Of a DNA stretch of 64,000 nt, positions 1-10,380 are shown one piece after another (the stretch's first letter is position 1; each line of letters opens with the position of its first letter). The stretch covers positions 7,181,001 through 7,245,000 of the forward strand of contig CM043963.1 of the NCBI GenBank assembly GCA_014529385.2, written 5' to 3'. The notes beneath the pieces are model-generated. The model did not search any database, was not told the origin of the DNA, and saw only the letters and a list, made by a program, of their open reading frames with translations. Origin of the DNA: Adiantum capillus-veneris (Eukaryota; Streptophyta; Polypodiopsida; Polypodiales; Pteridaceae). Position numbers and translations under genes: made by a program.

Positions 1-374
1 CAAAAGTGGTTGAAAAGTCTAAAACCATGAAGATAGCACCATGTGCAAAATTATCACCAAGGTATTGTGGACCTTTCATAATACTAAAGAGAGTTGGAGA
101 TATGGATTATAAACTCTAATTGTCACAGACAAGTGGCATACATCCATCATTCCACGTTAGAAGGCTCAAAACGAAGTTGGGACAACCTAATAATCTTATT
201 CAAGATGATCACATAGTGGACATCATAGATACTCAATCTCTTCCACATGAGCTAGAGAAAATACTAGACACTAGAGAAAAAAGAACTAGAAATACAATTT
301 ATAAAGAGTGTTCAGTCAAGTGGAACGATTGTGTTGAATAGAGTTCAGAATGGGAGCAAGAAAGTACTCTTTGA
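1..374 (+). pseudogene. Gypsy (chromovirus-like) integrase tail plus chromodomain, copy 1
   Basis: Translation from base 27 gives the SH3-like integrase tail (LSPRYCGPF), then FHVRRLK and a chromodomain-like stretch (EKILDTREKRT followed by VKW). Chromodomain tails of chromoviral integrases are thought to tether integration to modified chromatin. The frame is broken by TAA at 117-119 and TAG at 339-341. The second stop is absent from copy 2, where that codon is CAG. Integrase core, RNase H and reverse transcriptase would lie outside the window to the left. The identification rests on motif order and is fairly secure; the exact clade is inference. Confidence 0.8.
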
Positions 375-575
375 AAAAAGGTTCTTTAACTTTAGGATTA
401 CTTATTTTGATGAAATTTTTGAGGAGGAAAATTCTTCTTAATGGGAAAGGAATGTGATAGATCCTATAGATGGGCATGGACATGCATGCCCACACTCAGT
501 GAGGAAGGGGCATGGCCATATGAACAACTTCTTATAGAAGGCCTCTTGTCGTTGAAGAATGGAAACAAGACTATT

Positions 576-949
576 CAAAAGTGGTTGAAAAGTCTAAAAC
601 CATGAAGATAGCACCATGTGCAAAATTATCACCAAGGTATTGTGGACCTTTCATAGTACTAAAGAGAGTTGGAGATATGGATTATAAACTCTAATTATCA
701 CAGACAAGTGGCATACATCCATCATTCCACGTTAGCAGGCTCAAAAAGAAGTTGGGTCAACCTAATAATCTTATTCAAGACGATCACATAGTGGACATCA
801 TAGATACTCAATCTCTTCCACATGAGCTAGAGAAAATACTAGACACTAGAGAAAAAAGAACTAGTAATACAATTTATAAAGAGTGTTCAGTCAAGTGGAA
901 CGATTGTGTTGAACAGAGTTCAGAATGGGAGCAAGAAAGCACTCTTTGA
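576..949 (+). pseudogene. Gypsy (chromovirus-like) integrase tail plus chromodomain, copy 2
   Basis: This is the second copy of the same fragment, with the same LSPRYCGPF, FHVSRLK and EKILDTREKRT blocks. The in-frame TAA at 692-694 matches the TAA at 117-119 of copy 1, so the pseudogene was already dead when the duplication occurred. The frame then stays open to TGA at 947-949, about 25 codons past the chromodomain tryptophan (VKW). No upstream pol sequence precedes it, so this copy was never an autonomous gene at this place. Confidence 0.8.
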
Positions 950-1110
950 AAAAAGGTTCCTTAACTTTAGGATTACTTATTTTAGTGAAATTTTTGAGGA
1001 GGAAAATTCTTCTTAATGGGAAAGGAATGTGATATATCCTATATATGGGCATGGACATGCATGCCCACACTTAGCTAAGGGGCATGGCCATATGAACAAC
1101 TTCTTATAGA

Positions 1111-3300
1111 TTAAAAAAATGAGGCTTAAAAGATAATAAATCCAAGTGTCAACTACCAAGAAGGATTGCCATGCAAGGGGTGGTGTTCATCCGAGGATCA
1201 TGAGAAGGGTACAGAGGAGCTCCAAGGTGTGTGTCTGTGTGTATTGCTAGCTAAAGCCAGATCTTGTGAGAGTTTGATCTCCAGTACACTAAGGGCTTCA
1301 TCACGATTACATATTGTTACTATAGCTTCATCTCTAAACAAAGGTCTTAGCTCCAGTTGTTGCACCACCAACATTTTTATCTTTCTAGGGACCCCCTTCT
1401 CAATTTTCAAAATTGCATCTACTAAGTTTCTTACTCTCTCAAGAGCAAAGGACACATCAATATTTTCTATTGATGAAAAGAAGATCTTTGGATGAGGAAT
1501 CTAATCCTTCTAGTATGAATCAACTTCAACAGGTAGCAAGGGCCTTTTGGGATTATCATCACATAGGAGGATGACAATGGATCTTCTAGAAGACCACTAA
1601 AAGAGTTCACCTGAGAGATTGAAAGCTAAGTAGCTAATAGCATCAAGGATCTTGGTTGATATGAGGTAATACCCCAGCTATGAAATTCATGGATCTAAAA
1701 TCTTGTATTGAAACTGGAGGGGGAGTTTCCCATCATGTTAGGGGCAATAGGGTTGCAGAGGTAGTCGATCACGAGGAAGTGGGCATAGAAAGGGAAGTAG
1801 TTTTGCTGGAACCCAGAGTGGTCTACCTCGATGGAGCCTGACAATGAGCAATTGAACCTCAAGTAATAGGAGATGTGAGCCTTGTCCACTTGGATAGTCA
1901 GAGCCCCTGCCACGTATTTGAGCAAGATAATTAAGAGGAAGATGCATTTGTAAAACACCTTGGCCTTACTCTTTGTGTGATAAGCTCTACCTTCTCACAC
2001 GTGCTTGCATGATGTCATGTCATAGTGGTCATGTTGTTCCCAAGGAGCACCAAGGTGCTTGCAAAGAGCACCATGAAGGAGCAGCACGCGTGCTGCGCTG
2101 CTCGTGCTTCTTGAGAGCACCAAGGAGCTTTAAGGTGAGCGCTCCCAAGGAGTACCCTAAAGGAGCATCCCATGTGTTGCTCATCCCTGAGAGCACCAAG
2201 GAGCTCCAATGGGCTAGAGCCCAAGCATAAGTTCAAAGAGATTTGGATTTTCCAATGTTCTTGCAGTCCTCTCTTGTGACGCATGTGATCCTAGAGAAAC
2301 TTTGATATCCACCTTGAAATCTAGGGGGGAGGCACCTCAATAGTTGAACCCTTATGCACAAGACAATCAACATGGTCATGCTACAATGATGTACCGTTCA
2401 TGTGAATACAACCAGGACATGGCTTTGCTTGTGATCAACAGTGACGTTAAATTGCTCTAGAGAGTAGGGATGTTTAGGATCTTACATGGTCAAGTACTTT
2501 GAGAGCATCGATGAGCTCGAATGTCAAGTTCTCGGTACCGCTCCTAGTTGGACATTCCTTGCATTGGTGCATGATAGGGTTTCCACTCATTATTATCAAA
2601 ACTATGACAACAATGAAGCTCCAAGGTGCTCTCTAATGAAGGAATAGTGCATGCTTCTCCCTCGGCATGTTCCCAGAAAGCACCAAGCTATCTATGGAAT
2701 CACCACCGGCATTGGGGGCTTGCTATGATAATTAGCAGATGCTCAAAGTGGAGGACTTGCAAGTCTAGTTTTTGCATCACGTCACAACCGTCATATTCAG
2801 TCCCGAGGCCTCTGGCATGCAGCCTATACCCACCATCCATGGCTGTCCACCTCGAAGTGCTTGGCGTCCGGCATCAGATGGGAAGTCCTTCAAGCCTTAG
2901 CTAAGCTTGTGAATGCTAATGTCATCTCTTGTTGCCGCCTACATGGCACATAAATTCATGCAACAACCTCATGATAAATTGGTTCTAAGAAGCTAGCTCG
3001 CTCATCCAGTGGGGTGATGAAATCTATGCATGCAGAGCCCTATCCCACACTGGCTCAACCCTCATCTGGAGACCATCCATGTGTCACCATCAATGTGTAG
3101 CAGCATGAGGCCAACATCACCAACAACAACCCGCTCATCAAAACTAAAAATGATTGCAAATTATTGCATGGAGCTAATTTCCAGGGCACCTTCGTAGGCT
3201 TTCCCATGGATAGCATCAGAGTGTCTATTGCAGACTCCTGGTTGCTCAATTATCTATGCTCATGCTTGAGATGCCTAACAATGGCCTCACCGAAAACATC
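1111..3300. other. Gene-poor stretch, no recognisable product
   Basis: Only short unrelated ORFs occur here (for example minus 1198-1455 and minus 1695-1958). None shows a domain I recognise. A word of the form GAGCWCCAAGGTGC recurs near 1217, 2044, 2115, 2190 and 2615, and a GC-rich palindrome sits at 2081-2096. The part nearest 3300 may be the decayed 3' end of the LINE described next, but I find no clear motif to prove it. Confidence 0.5.
2040..2110. repeat. GC-rich palindrome cluster
   Basis: GCACCAAGGTGC (around 2047-2058) and GCAGCACGCGTGCTGC (2081-2096) are perfect inverted repeats about 25 bp apart. Further complementary GAGCAGC/GCTGCTC arms surround the second. The block stands out as GC-rich inside AT-rich flanks. 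It could form nested hairpins; function unknown. Confidence 0.6.
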
Positions 3301-5560
3301 ACCTTTGGACCTAGCACGGCCTTGGATTTTGGCCTCAAAGGAGCAGACATCACCACGACCTCCTACTTGTCTGAGCTTTTGCACTTGGCTAACCCCATCA
3401 ATGCTCTCATACATAGCACTAAGTAGCACAACAAAGATGAGAATTTAATAGGTATGATTTGGGTGATTACGAGGCATGAATAGAAAGTCATCCGCATATG
3501 CCTACCCAATAATGTAAGTCTTGATGGTAGCCATAGCCCAAGTAGGCGACTAGAGGAAGTCAAATGATCTAGATGCAAAAGCAAAGGGTTTGTGGAAATG
3601 GCAAACAACAATGCACTGAGAGAGAAACCTTGCTTCATATTCACAGGGAGCATCCAAGAGGCCAATAACCCCCAAGGAAGCAAAGTGAGCATACGACAAG
3701 TGTACAATACTGACTAATTTTTCCTCTCACAGCATCCAAGGGGCCAAGACTCAATCAACTCACCATCAAGAATCCCTGAGGAAGTGTTATTAGCATATAA
3801 GAAGTGTACAACATTGACTAAGCTTGCCTCATGGAGCATCCAACAGGCCAAGACTCAATCAACTCACCATCAACATCCTTGAGGAAGTGTTGTGATCATA
3901 TAAGTAGTGTGCAATATTGGCTAACTTTGGATCAAAGCCAAAACATCACACGGTATCCACAATGAATTCCCACTGTACACAATATCAAAGGCCTTTTCAA
4001 TGTCAACTTGCATGACAAGTACATCTTGCTGGGTGTATTTTGCGTATTCATTTCCAAACATGACATTTGCCAAAGTATCTATGATTTGTTGATGAGGTAT
4101 GAAACCATATTGTGCCAAGTGAATACTTGCAATAAGAAGGTATGAGTGACAATCATCTTGGCGAGAATTTTGTATATGACTGCCATCAGAGAGATTGTCC
4201 ACCAATGAGAGAATTGTGCACAAATAGCTTAAGCAATCCCTCTTTCCACGGAAATCACACATTCTGCTTCTATCATGTTGCATTCAATGTGTGTAGAAAT
4301 GGTAATTTGAGGGACCCATATAAGGATAGGAAGAATTCCACAGTGTGGTCAAGAGCAAGTAAGGCCAAATGCAATTCATATTCAATGATTTTATTGATTT
4401 CTTGTGCATCATGAGGGGAGAGGATTGGATGCACCCAAGGGAGGAGATCTTGTCAGGCATAATGAGCTTTAGTTGGAACTAGAGGAGAAGCACCTACAAA
4501 TATATGCTTAAAGTACAAAACCATGGAGGCATCAACAAACTCATGTTTTGAGGCTGTTTAGGAGCGCGTAGGTAGCATAACTTGTTTGATGGCTTCAAAG
4601 GCTCGCGAATGATGCATTTGCTTTAAAAACTATTTCAAAGCACACCCTTTGTCCACAAATGCTCGTTGACGAGCCCGAGTTTTCCATTTAACCAGTTTAC
4701 ATTTATCATTATGCTACAGACACATAGGGGCCTTGCATAACTCTATCAATTCACATTCAGATAGTGGTCGTGTGTTAGACATATATTGGAGCTTTTGACA
4801 CACATATTTTGCATCCTCACGTAAACAGTGCATGAAGTGTTGGCCATAATCCTAAATTATACATTGTACGTGCATGACAAAATGACACCATGCAATATCA
4901 ATATCAAGATGCATTTGTTCAAGCAGTAGGAGAATACCACCATGAATATACCGCAAAATGTCTGATGTGTGAGATAAGCATTATTGACATGTAGCAAACA
5001 CTTTTTCAAGAGAGATTGATCTTTTAATCATTGCCCAAAGTGCAGGGTTAATAGAATAGGGGCATTATCTGATAGCATCAGGGTATGATCAATCTGCATC
5101 TCACATACAAATTCATCATATTGCTTCATGGTGAGAACATACCAATGATCTAATCGTGCACTATACAAGGATTGAGTATTATGCTAAAAAGTGTATCCCA
5201 ACACATCTAGATGCAAGACACTCTACAAATCACGAATCTGCATACACGCAATAAGATGATCCAAAGCTCGGATTTCTATAGTCAACATGTGTGAGTGTCC
5301 TATGGTGTTATCAAACATAGACAATGCATTTTTGAATTCACCACAAAGGAAGGCATAGAGGTCCATGAATAGGAAGCCCATAGGAAGATGTATCATGCCG
5401 CAATGTAGCCCATTTTCTAGAGGATGTATATGCATACACACCACTAATTGCATAGGCTTGGCCATTTATAATACATTACACAACCATCCAGTGGTCTCTT
5501 GGATCATTATGCAAAAGAGTTGGATACAGTTCATGCCACGCCATCATCAAAACTTCAAGT
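3300..5560 (-). pseudogene. LINE ORF2 remnant: endonuclease, linker and reverse transcriptase
   Basis: Read on the minus strand in shifting frames, this carries the parts of a plant L1-type ORF2 in the right order. From about 5510 down to 5225 are apurinic endonuclease blocks (GVYAYTSSRKWATL in one frame, then FLCGEFKNALSMFD and RALDHLIACM in another). Near 5170-5040 is the endonuclease end (ARLDHWYV, SDNAPILL). At 4640-4300 is the endonuclease-RT linker (EFVDASMVLYF, LSPHDAQEINKIIEYEL). At 4120-3960 is the RT block QYGFIPHQQIIDTL ending VDIEKAFDIV. At 3650-3470 is the RT core with KQGFSLSALLFAI and the catalytic AYADDFLFM, the latter visible only in a different frame. ORF2p would nick target DNA and prime reverse transcription. 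Many frameshifts and stops make it dead. RNase H and the 3' tail were not identified. Confidence 0.8.
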
Positions 5561-6130
5561 AACCAGTCAGGCCAGCATACGCTATCCAATAACTGGTAAA
5601 ATAAGAGCTATGTCCGGAAAACTCATGCTGACTATGATCTTGAAAAATAACTTGGAAGGTTGCGAATGGACTTTTTGGTCTTTTTAGGGGTCAGCCAAGG
5701 AGAGGGATAACCCAAATCCACATCCTTTCCCTTACTGTTGGACTCATTCAAAACCAAAAACTACCCTTTGCTAGGAGAGTGCTAGAGGTTGGGAGTTTTT
5801 GCTTTACCTTTGTCCACAACAAAATCAACAAGTGAGGCAGCAACCACAATAGGAAATAAGCTTGAGGTAGACACCTCTTGTCATTAAATATCTAATATCT
5901 AACCAACCCAAATGATTTTCTCATATTAAACTGAGCATTTAATGTGGGATAATAAACGGGAACAAGGGTTAGAATATAGACATGTGCTTACGGATCTATC
6001 TCAACATGGAGCCAATGGTAAAGGGGTCCAAATGAGAGACGGTCTATCAAAGAGCAAGGTTAAGTAATGGAGCTTAAAAGACCTTAGGGTTAGCTTCATT
6101 AAAGACCTCCAATGGTTAGTGTTAAAAGTC
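5561..6130. other. No gene seen; possible boundary of an insertion in the LINE
   Basis: No conserved ORF is visible. The LINE ORF2 N-terminus would be expected here on the minus strand but could not be followed past about 5560. The sequence beyond probably belongs to the repeat-rich insertion that separates ORF2 from the ORF1 zinc knuckle. Confidence 0.4.
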
Positions 6131-6345
6131 CTTTGACCTTAAGCAAGCTAGGGCTGAGCTTGAGGTGGGAACCCGACCTCAACTTGTCTTTGACCTTAAG
6201 CAAGCTAGGGCTGAGCTTGAGGTGGGAACCCGACCTAAACTTGTCTTTGACCTTAAGCAAGCTAGGGTTGTGCTTGAGGTGGGAACCCGACCTAAACTTG
6301 CCTTTGACCTTAGGCAAGAGCTTGAGGTGGGAACTCCACCTAAGG
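6131..6345. repeat. 57-bp tandem repeat, about 3.8 units
   Basis: Units begin at 6131, 6188, 6245 and 6302, each starting CTTTGACCTTA(A/G)GCAAG; the last is shortened. The 57-bp period is a multiple of three, which explains why both strands stay open here (repetitive ORFs at 6099-6389 minus and 6112-6411 plus). I regard those ORFs as artefacts of the repeat. Confidence 0.93.
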
Positions 6346-6390
6346 TGCTTGTCATGCTTGATGATTAAGGTACTTGAAGTACTTGTCATA

Positions 6391-6655
6391 CTTAATGAGG
6401 AAGTTGCTTGAGAAGCTTCCTATGCATGGGGGGTAAGATGCTTGATTCAAAAAGAGACCCTACACACTTAATGAGGAAGTTGCTTGAGAAGCTTCCTATG
6501 CATGGGGAGTAAGATGCTTGAGTCAAAAAGAGACCCTACACACTTAATGAGGAAGTTGCTTGAGAAGCTTCCTATGCATGGGGAGTAAGATGCTTGAGTC
6601 AAAAAGAGACCCTACACACTTAATGAGGAAGTTGCTTGAGAAGTTTCCTATGTAT
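6391..6655. repeat. 76-bp tandem repeat, about 3.5 units
   Basis: Units begin CTTAATGAGGAAGTTGCTTG at 6391, 6467, 6543 and 6619. The last unit diverges after about 35 bp, exactly where a TATA-like motif begins. Lying just upstream of a TATA box, the array resembles the tandem enhancer repeats found in LTR U3 regions. Confidence 0.93.
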
Positions 6656-6660
6656 AAAAG
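6653..6660 (+). promoter_or_regulatory. TATA box downstream of the tandem arrays
   Basis: TATAAAAG occurs directly after the 76-bp array. The combination of tandem repeats, a TATA box and a following pyrimidine-rich CTCTCTCTC tract (about 6857) suggests an LTR or promoter inserted in the LINE. LTR ends were not found. Confidence 0.45.
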
Positions 6661-7006
6661 TCCCAAAGTTAGGGGAATCTTTGACCTAACCTTCCACTCA
6701 CCCAAGGGGCACCCCTTTTCTAAAAGGGCACATGGGACACATGTCAGACTCTCACTAAGCTTAACCACATGGTGTGCTTGAATGCTATTGGTTGGGCTAC
6801 CGAGGGGTCCAATGAGCTTCTACTTCCATCCAACAAATATCTAGATGTTCTCTAAACTCTCTCTCTCTTGCAAAAGTATCGTTCATGACAAGTTAACTAA
6901 GTACCATGTTTATGTTTCTACCATCAATTAAGTTCACCCACTATGCTCACAAAGTAATCTCACAAAAGTGCTTCATCTAATTTCCTAAATCTGCTACTCT
7001 CAAAGT

Positions 7007-7237
7007 TCATAGGCCATTTCCATTACACCTCCTTTTCATGGGAGACGTCAATTGTGAAACAATTGAAGGGGGAGGTTGCAAATTAGGTTCGGGGCATTCA
7101 GATTGCATGTGTTTAAATTTCCCACATCTAAAGCATGAATTTGCAAAGCTGCCCCATTTAATCTTGAAGGGATGTTTTCCAACCAAAGGGTCCCTTGAGT
7201 CGATAGTAATGCCTTCTAGTGTGGAAAGATCTATGTC
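7007..7237 (-). pseudogene. LINE ORF1 fragment with CCHC zinc knuckle
   Basis: A minus-strand frame open for about 76 codons contains the motif CFRCGKFKHMQSEC (bases 7135-7094). This is an exact C-X2-C-X4-H-X4-C zinc knuckle, preceded by DIDLSTLEGITIDSRDPLVG and followed by a proline-rich tail. That layout matches the end of the DUF4283-type ORF1 nucleic-acid-binding protein of plant L1 elements, as I recall the family. It lies upstream of the ORF2 remnant on the same strand, so it is probably ORF1 of the same LINE, separated by a later insertion. An in-frame stop at 7238-7240 and loss of the N-terminal domain show it is a remnant. Confidence 0.7.
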
Positions 7238-7452
7238 CTAAAGGATGCAAAACGATAAGCGTATTGACATCAAGCATTGGTGAACCACAGTGCCCTTGGT
7301 TGACCCTTATGTTGGTGGTTTTTGTTTTTTTTTATTGGCCTATGTTGTTTATAGGACCATGCTTGATGATTATTTTTTGGGTGTAAATTTTTGAATTGAT
7401 GAAACACTTGTATGAGCCTTATTCTATGCAAAGGAATTGTATTCTATTTTGT
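7238..7452. other. No gene seen
   Basis: AT-rich sequence with a T-run near 7320. Upstream continuation of LINE ORF1 could not be followed. Confidence 0.4.
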
Positions 7453-7616
7453 GTAGAACTTGTATTCTATTTTGTGCATGTAATAGAATAATAGAGTTAG
7501 AATTGTTGAAGAATTAAGAAGGGGAGGACAAGAGGTAGAACTTGTATTCTATTTTGTGCATGTAATAGAATAATAGAGTTAGAATTGTTGAAGAATTAAG
7601 AAGGGGAGGACAAGAG
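7453..7616. repeat. 82-bp tandem duplication
   Basis: The block starting GTAGAACTTGTATTCTATTT at 7453 is repeated at 7535 with essentially no change, which implies a recent duplication. Confidence 0.93.
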
Positions 7617-7674
7617 GGACTTCAAAAATACTCTATCTTATAATTTTTTTATATTTTGGATCAAGCATGTGGTG

Positions 7675-7677
<3 letters not shown>

Positions 7678-7727
<50 letters not shown>

Positions 7728-7732
7728 ACTCA

Positions 7733-7790
<58 letters not shown>
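7678..7790. repeat. Compound microsatellite (CT)n-(CACT)n-(CA)n
   Basis: About 44 bp of CT, a short CACT bridge and about 55 bp of CA run together. The ORFs across it on either strand encode only Ser-Leu, Thr-His or Val-Cys repeats and are not genes. Confidence 0.98.
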
Positions 7791-7794
<4 letters not shown>

Positions 7795-10380
7795 TGCACG
7801 CATAAGCATTGGACCTATCTTAATTGCAATCAAACAAGCAAGCTCAAACTTTTCAATAAATTCCTTAATATCTTCATTTACATGACGATAAAGTTTTGGA
7901 AACTCTACGATCATAGCCATCAAATCTATCAAGTGAAGGTAGCTTGAAGATGATCCTCAATGGCAAGCACCAAAACATTGTCGAGAAAATAAAAAATGGG
8001 GCACCTCTATAGAAATGTCTCCCAATAGCGCTTAATACATAAGATCAGCACCACAAATCATATAAAGTGAACTCCCACAAAACCATAACTCAAAGGCAAG
8101 TGATCCCTTGGGCATTTACAAGCATACACCCACCCAAAAGATCACCACGACAGTTAGGAAGCACCTGCCCAAGCATGGAATTATAGCACATGCAAATCAA
8201 TGTACTTGAGGAAAAGAGCTTCTCACATCACCTACTGATTCTTCAAAACCAAAATTTTAAAGTATGCATAGGCCACAAAACATATAAGCCTTCATAACTT
8301 ACCTTACACCAAACTGCCTATTGTGGACTGCCAGATCATGTACCCTGTCCGAAACATGTTGTATCTCTCAAACCACAACTCCAAAAGAGATTCTTCAAGC
8401 CCTAAAAATTCTCTATAATTTTGCAAAATAAGTTTGAAGACCAAAAATTTCAAATATATATACCTCTATGTGCAAAATTGGCACGAACAACAAGCTGCCC
8501 TGCCATGCCTACAAGTGGAAAAGGCTAGTCGAGGGAAACAAATTGTATCCAAAAGCATCAAGGAAGCACAAAACCTGCAAATTTATGATATTTGACTGGA
8601 ATTTTTATGTTTGTACATGATTTTTAGTTATATACAAGTCATACTTCAAATAACTCACTAACTAGCAGTTACAATAACCCGACGGTATTGCTGGTGCTAC
8701 ATTAGCGACTTGCACTACATGTACACATGCTTGCTAAAGCAAGCTAAAAAATCCACAAAAAGAAAGCCAAATACCTCTCCTAGTCTATTTTTCCCTCACT
8801 ACATTTTCAATGTTTCTCTCACCACTTTCATTGGTATTTACTTTCATTGGTATTTACTTTGTTTGTAAGTCATGCCTACATATTACTAGAAAAAAAACTT
8901 GATTGGTCTACAATGACTTGACAAAGATATAACTCCTCTCACTACATTATATTGTGTTCATTGACAATTGTGCTTTGTGCTCATTGACAATTGGTTTATA
9001 TTTTGTTTTCATGGATTGGTTTTATAGTATTTTCTCTTGAATCTTTTGTTATTATAAGTGGACACATAGTTACTTTGTTATGTTTTACTTTAAGTGTATT
9101 GCCAGATTATGAAGATGCTATGCCTAGTAGCATGGAGAGAGATCCAACATTTGATGTGAGCTTGAAAGATTGTTTCAATTCTTGTCTACTCTTTGTTGAT
9201 GATGAAAGTGTGACTCCACTTGACATTTGATAGCAGACAATGCTTGGTGTTTATGGAAAATTACAATCCATCTTGTGTTGTTCTTTGATGGCATGCTAAT
9301 GATCAATGCAAAGCTTGTGAGATTGTGCACATTTCATGGTCATAAAATCAATTCGAGAATTCTGCAAAAGAGACAATTGTTTTTTTGTTTGAGCAAATTT
9401 TTATACTATTTCCTTTGAACATTGTGTAGCTTGTAAAATTGTACAAATGAGTTGCTTTTGTTCTTTTGTGAGTATTCTTATCACAAGACTACTATAACGC
9501 TAGATGGTCGATTCATTTTCTTCGATTGTTGTCTTTTTGTCACTATTTTGTTTCATTGTATAGAGTAAAATGCTATCGTCCCAACTTAGTTTTTTTTTGT
9601 AACATCATGTGCTTCTCTGACTACAACCATTCAAACATTGTATGAGTTACAATGTCATGTAATAGCATGAACAAAACTTAATATTTGATTGGTCATTACT
9701 TTTAAGGTTGTGCCAAACTTGATAGTTGGCCAGTTTATTGCTTGTATACATTTCTTCTTGTTATACTATTCTATATATATAACCCATAGCATTTTCTAAA
9801 ACATTACATTGTCGCATAGGTTAAGTTTTGAAGGGGGTTGCCATTTCTCGAGCTAAAACCCACGAGCTAGCGAGCCAGGGTTCAAAATCCATACTCGATT
9901 TATCCTTTAGTGATAGAAAAAATTGAATACAAACGATTATATTTCGAGTAGAAAATATGTCAAAAGAATTTTTTACAAAATTTTGATGCCATTATCTTTG
10001 AGCATAAAAGCTATTGTAGCCTTTCAAATAAATTTGTTATCAATTAGGCTAGTTAAGCAAAGGTAAAGCATTGCCTTAAGACACTCCTTTTCATAGCAAA
10101 CACTCATATTTTACTTTATTTAGCTTGGAACTTGAAGCCATTTTTTTTTTGAATAACAAGATAAGCATTGGCTTAGGAACCCAAACTTATACTACATAAT
10201 GGTATTTTAATTGTATTAGTTGAGAATGTGAGGTGCAAAAAGGAAGAGATTTGAAGCATAAAAAGATGGCCTAGCCACAAAGGCACCAAAAGTAGTACTA
10301 TCTAGGCTATCAAACTCTTGAGAGTGCAATGTGGAGCTCATCTTTTGTCAAAGCAGCCTGGCGAACTAGTTTATGGACTT
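7791..10380. other. Long AT-rich stretch without recognisable genes
   Basis: Short ORFs exist (8991-9230 and 9227-9418, plus strand), but they show no family resemblance and no conserved motif. Near 9860-9890 there is a GGTTCAAAATCC word that weakly resembles a tRNA B box; no tRNA fold was found. Confidence 0.5.

Larger units (their letters stand above)
1..1110 (+). repeat. Tandem direct duplication of a gypsy 3' pol segment, about 575-bp period
   Basis: Bases 1-538 recur at 576-1110 with only scattered substitutions and small indels. A 37-bp linker (539-575) lies between the copies. Each copy carries the integrase C-terminal/chromodomain tail of a Ty3/gypsy element followed by about 160 bp of non-coding 3' sequence. 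The window edge cuts the first copy, so the array may extend to the left. Confidence 0.9.

Noticed and set aside
6099-6411. Overlapping repetitive ORFs on both strands
   Set aside because: A 57-bp repeat (multiple of three) without stops keeps frames open; no protein-like conservation.
6391-6655. Possible CRISPR-like array
   Set aside because: Units are contiguous 76-bp repeats with no unique spacers, in plant DNA.
8991-9418. Two plus-strand ORFs of 79 and 63 codons
   Set aside because: No motif, no second copy and ordinary length for AT-rich chance ORFs.
9840-9900. tRNA-like or SINE B-box word GGTTCAAAATCC
   Set aside because: One extra base against the B-box consensus, no A box or cloverleaf found.
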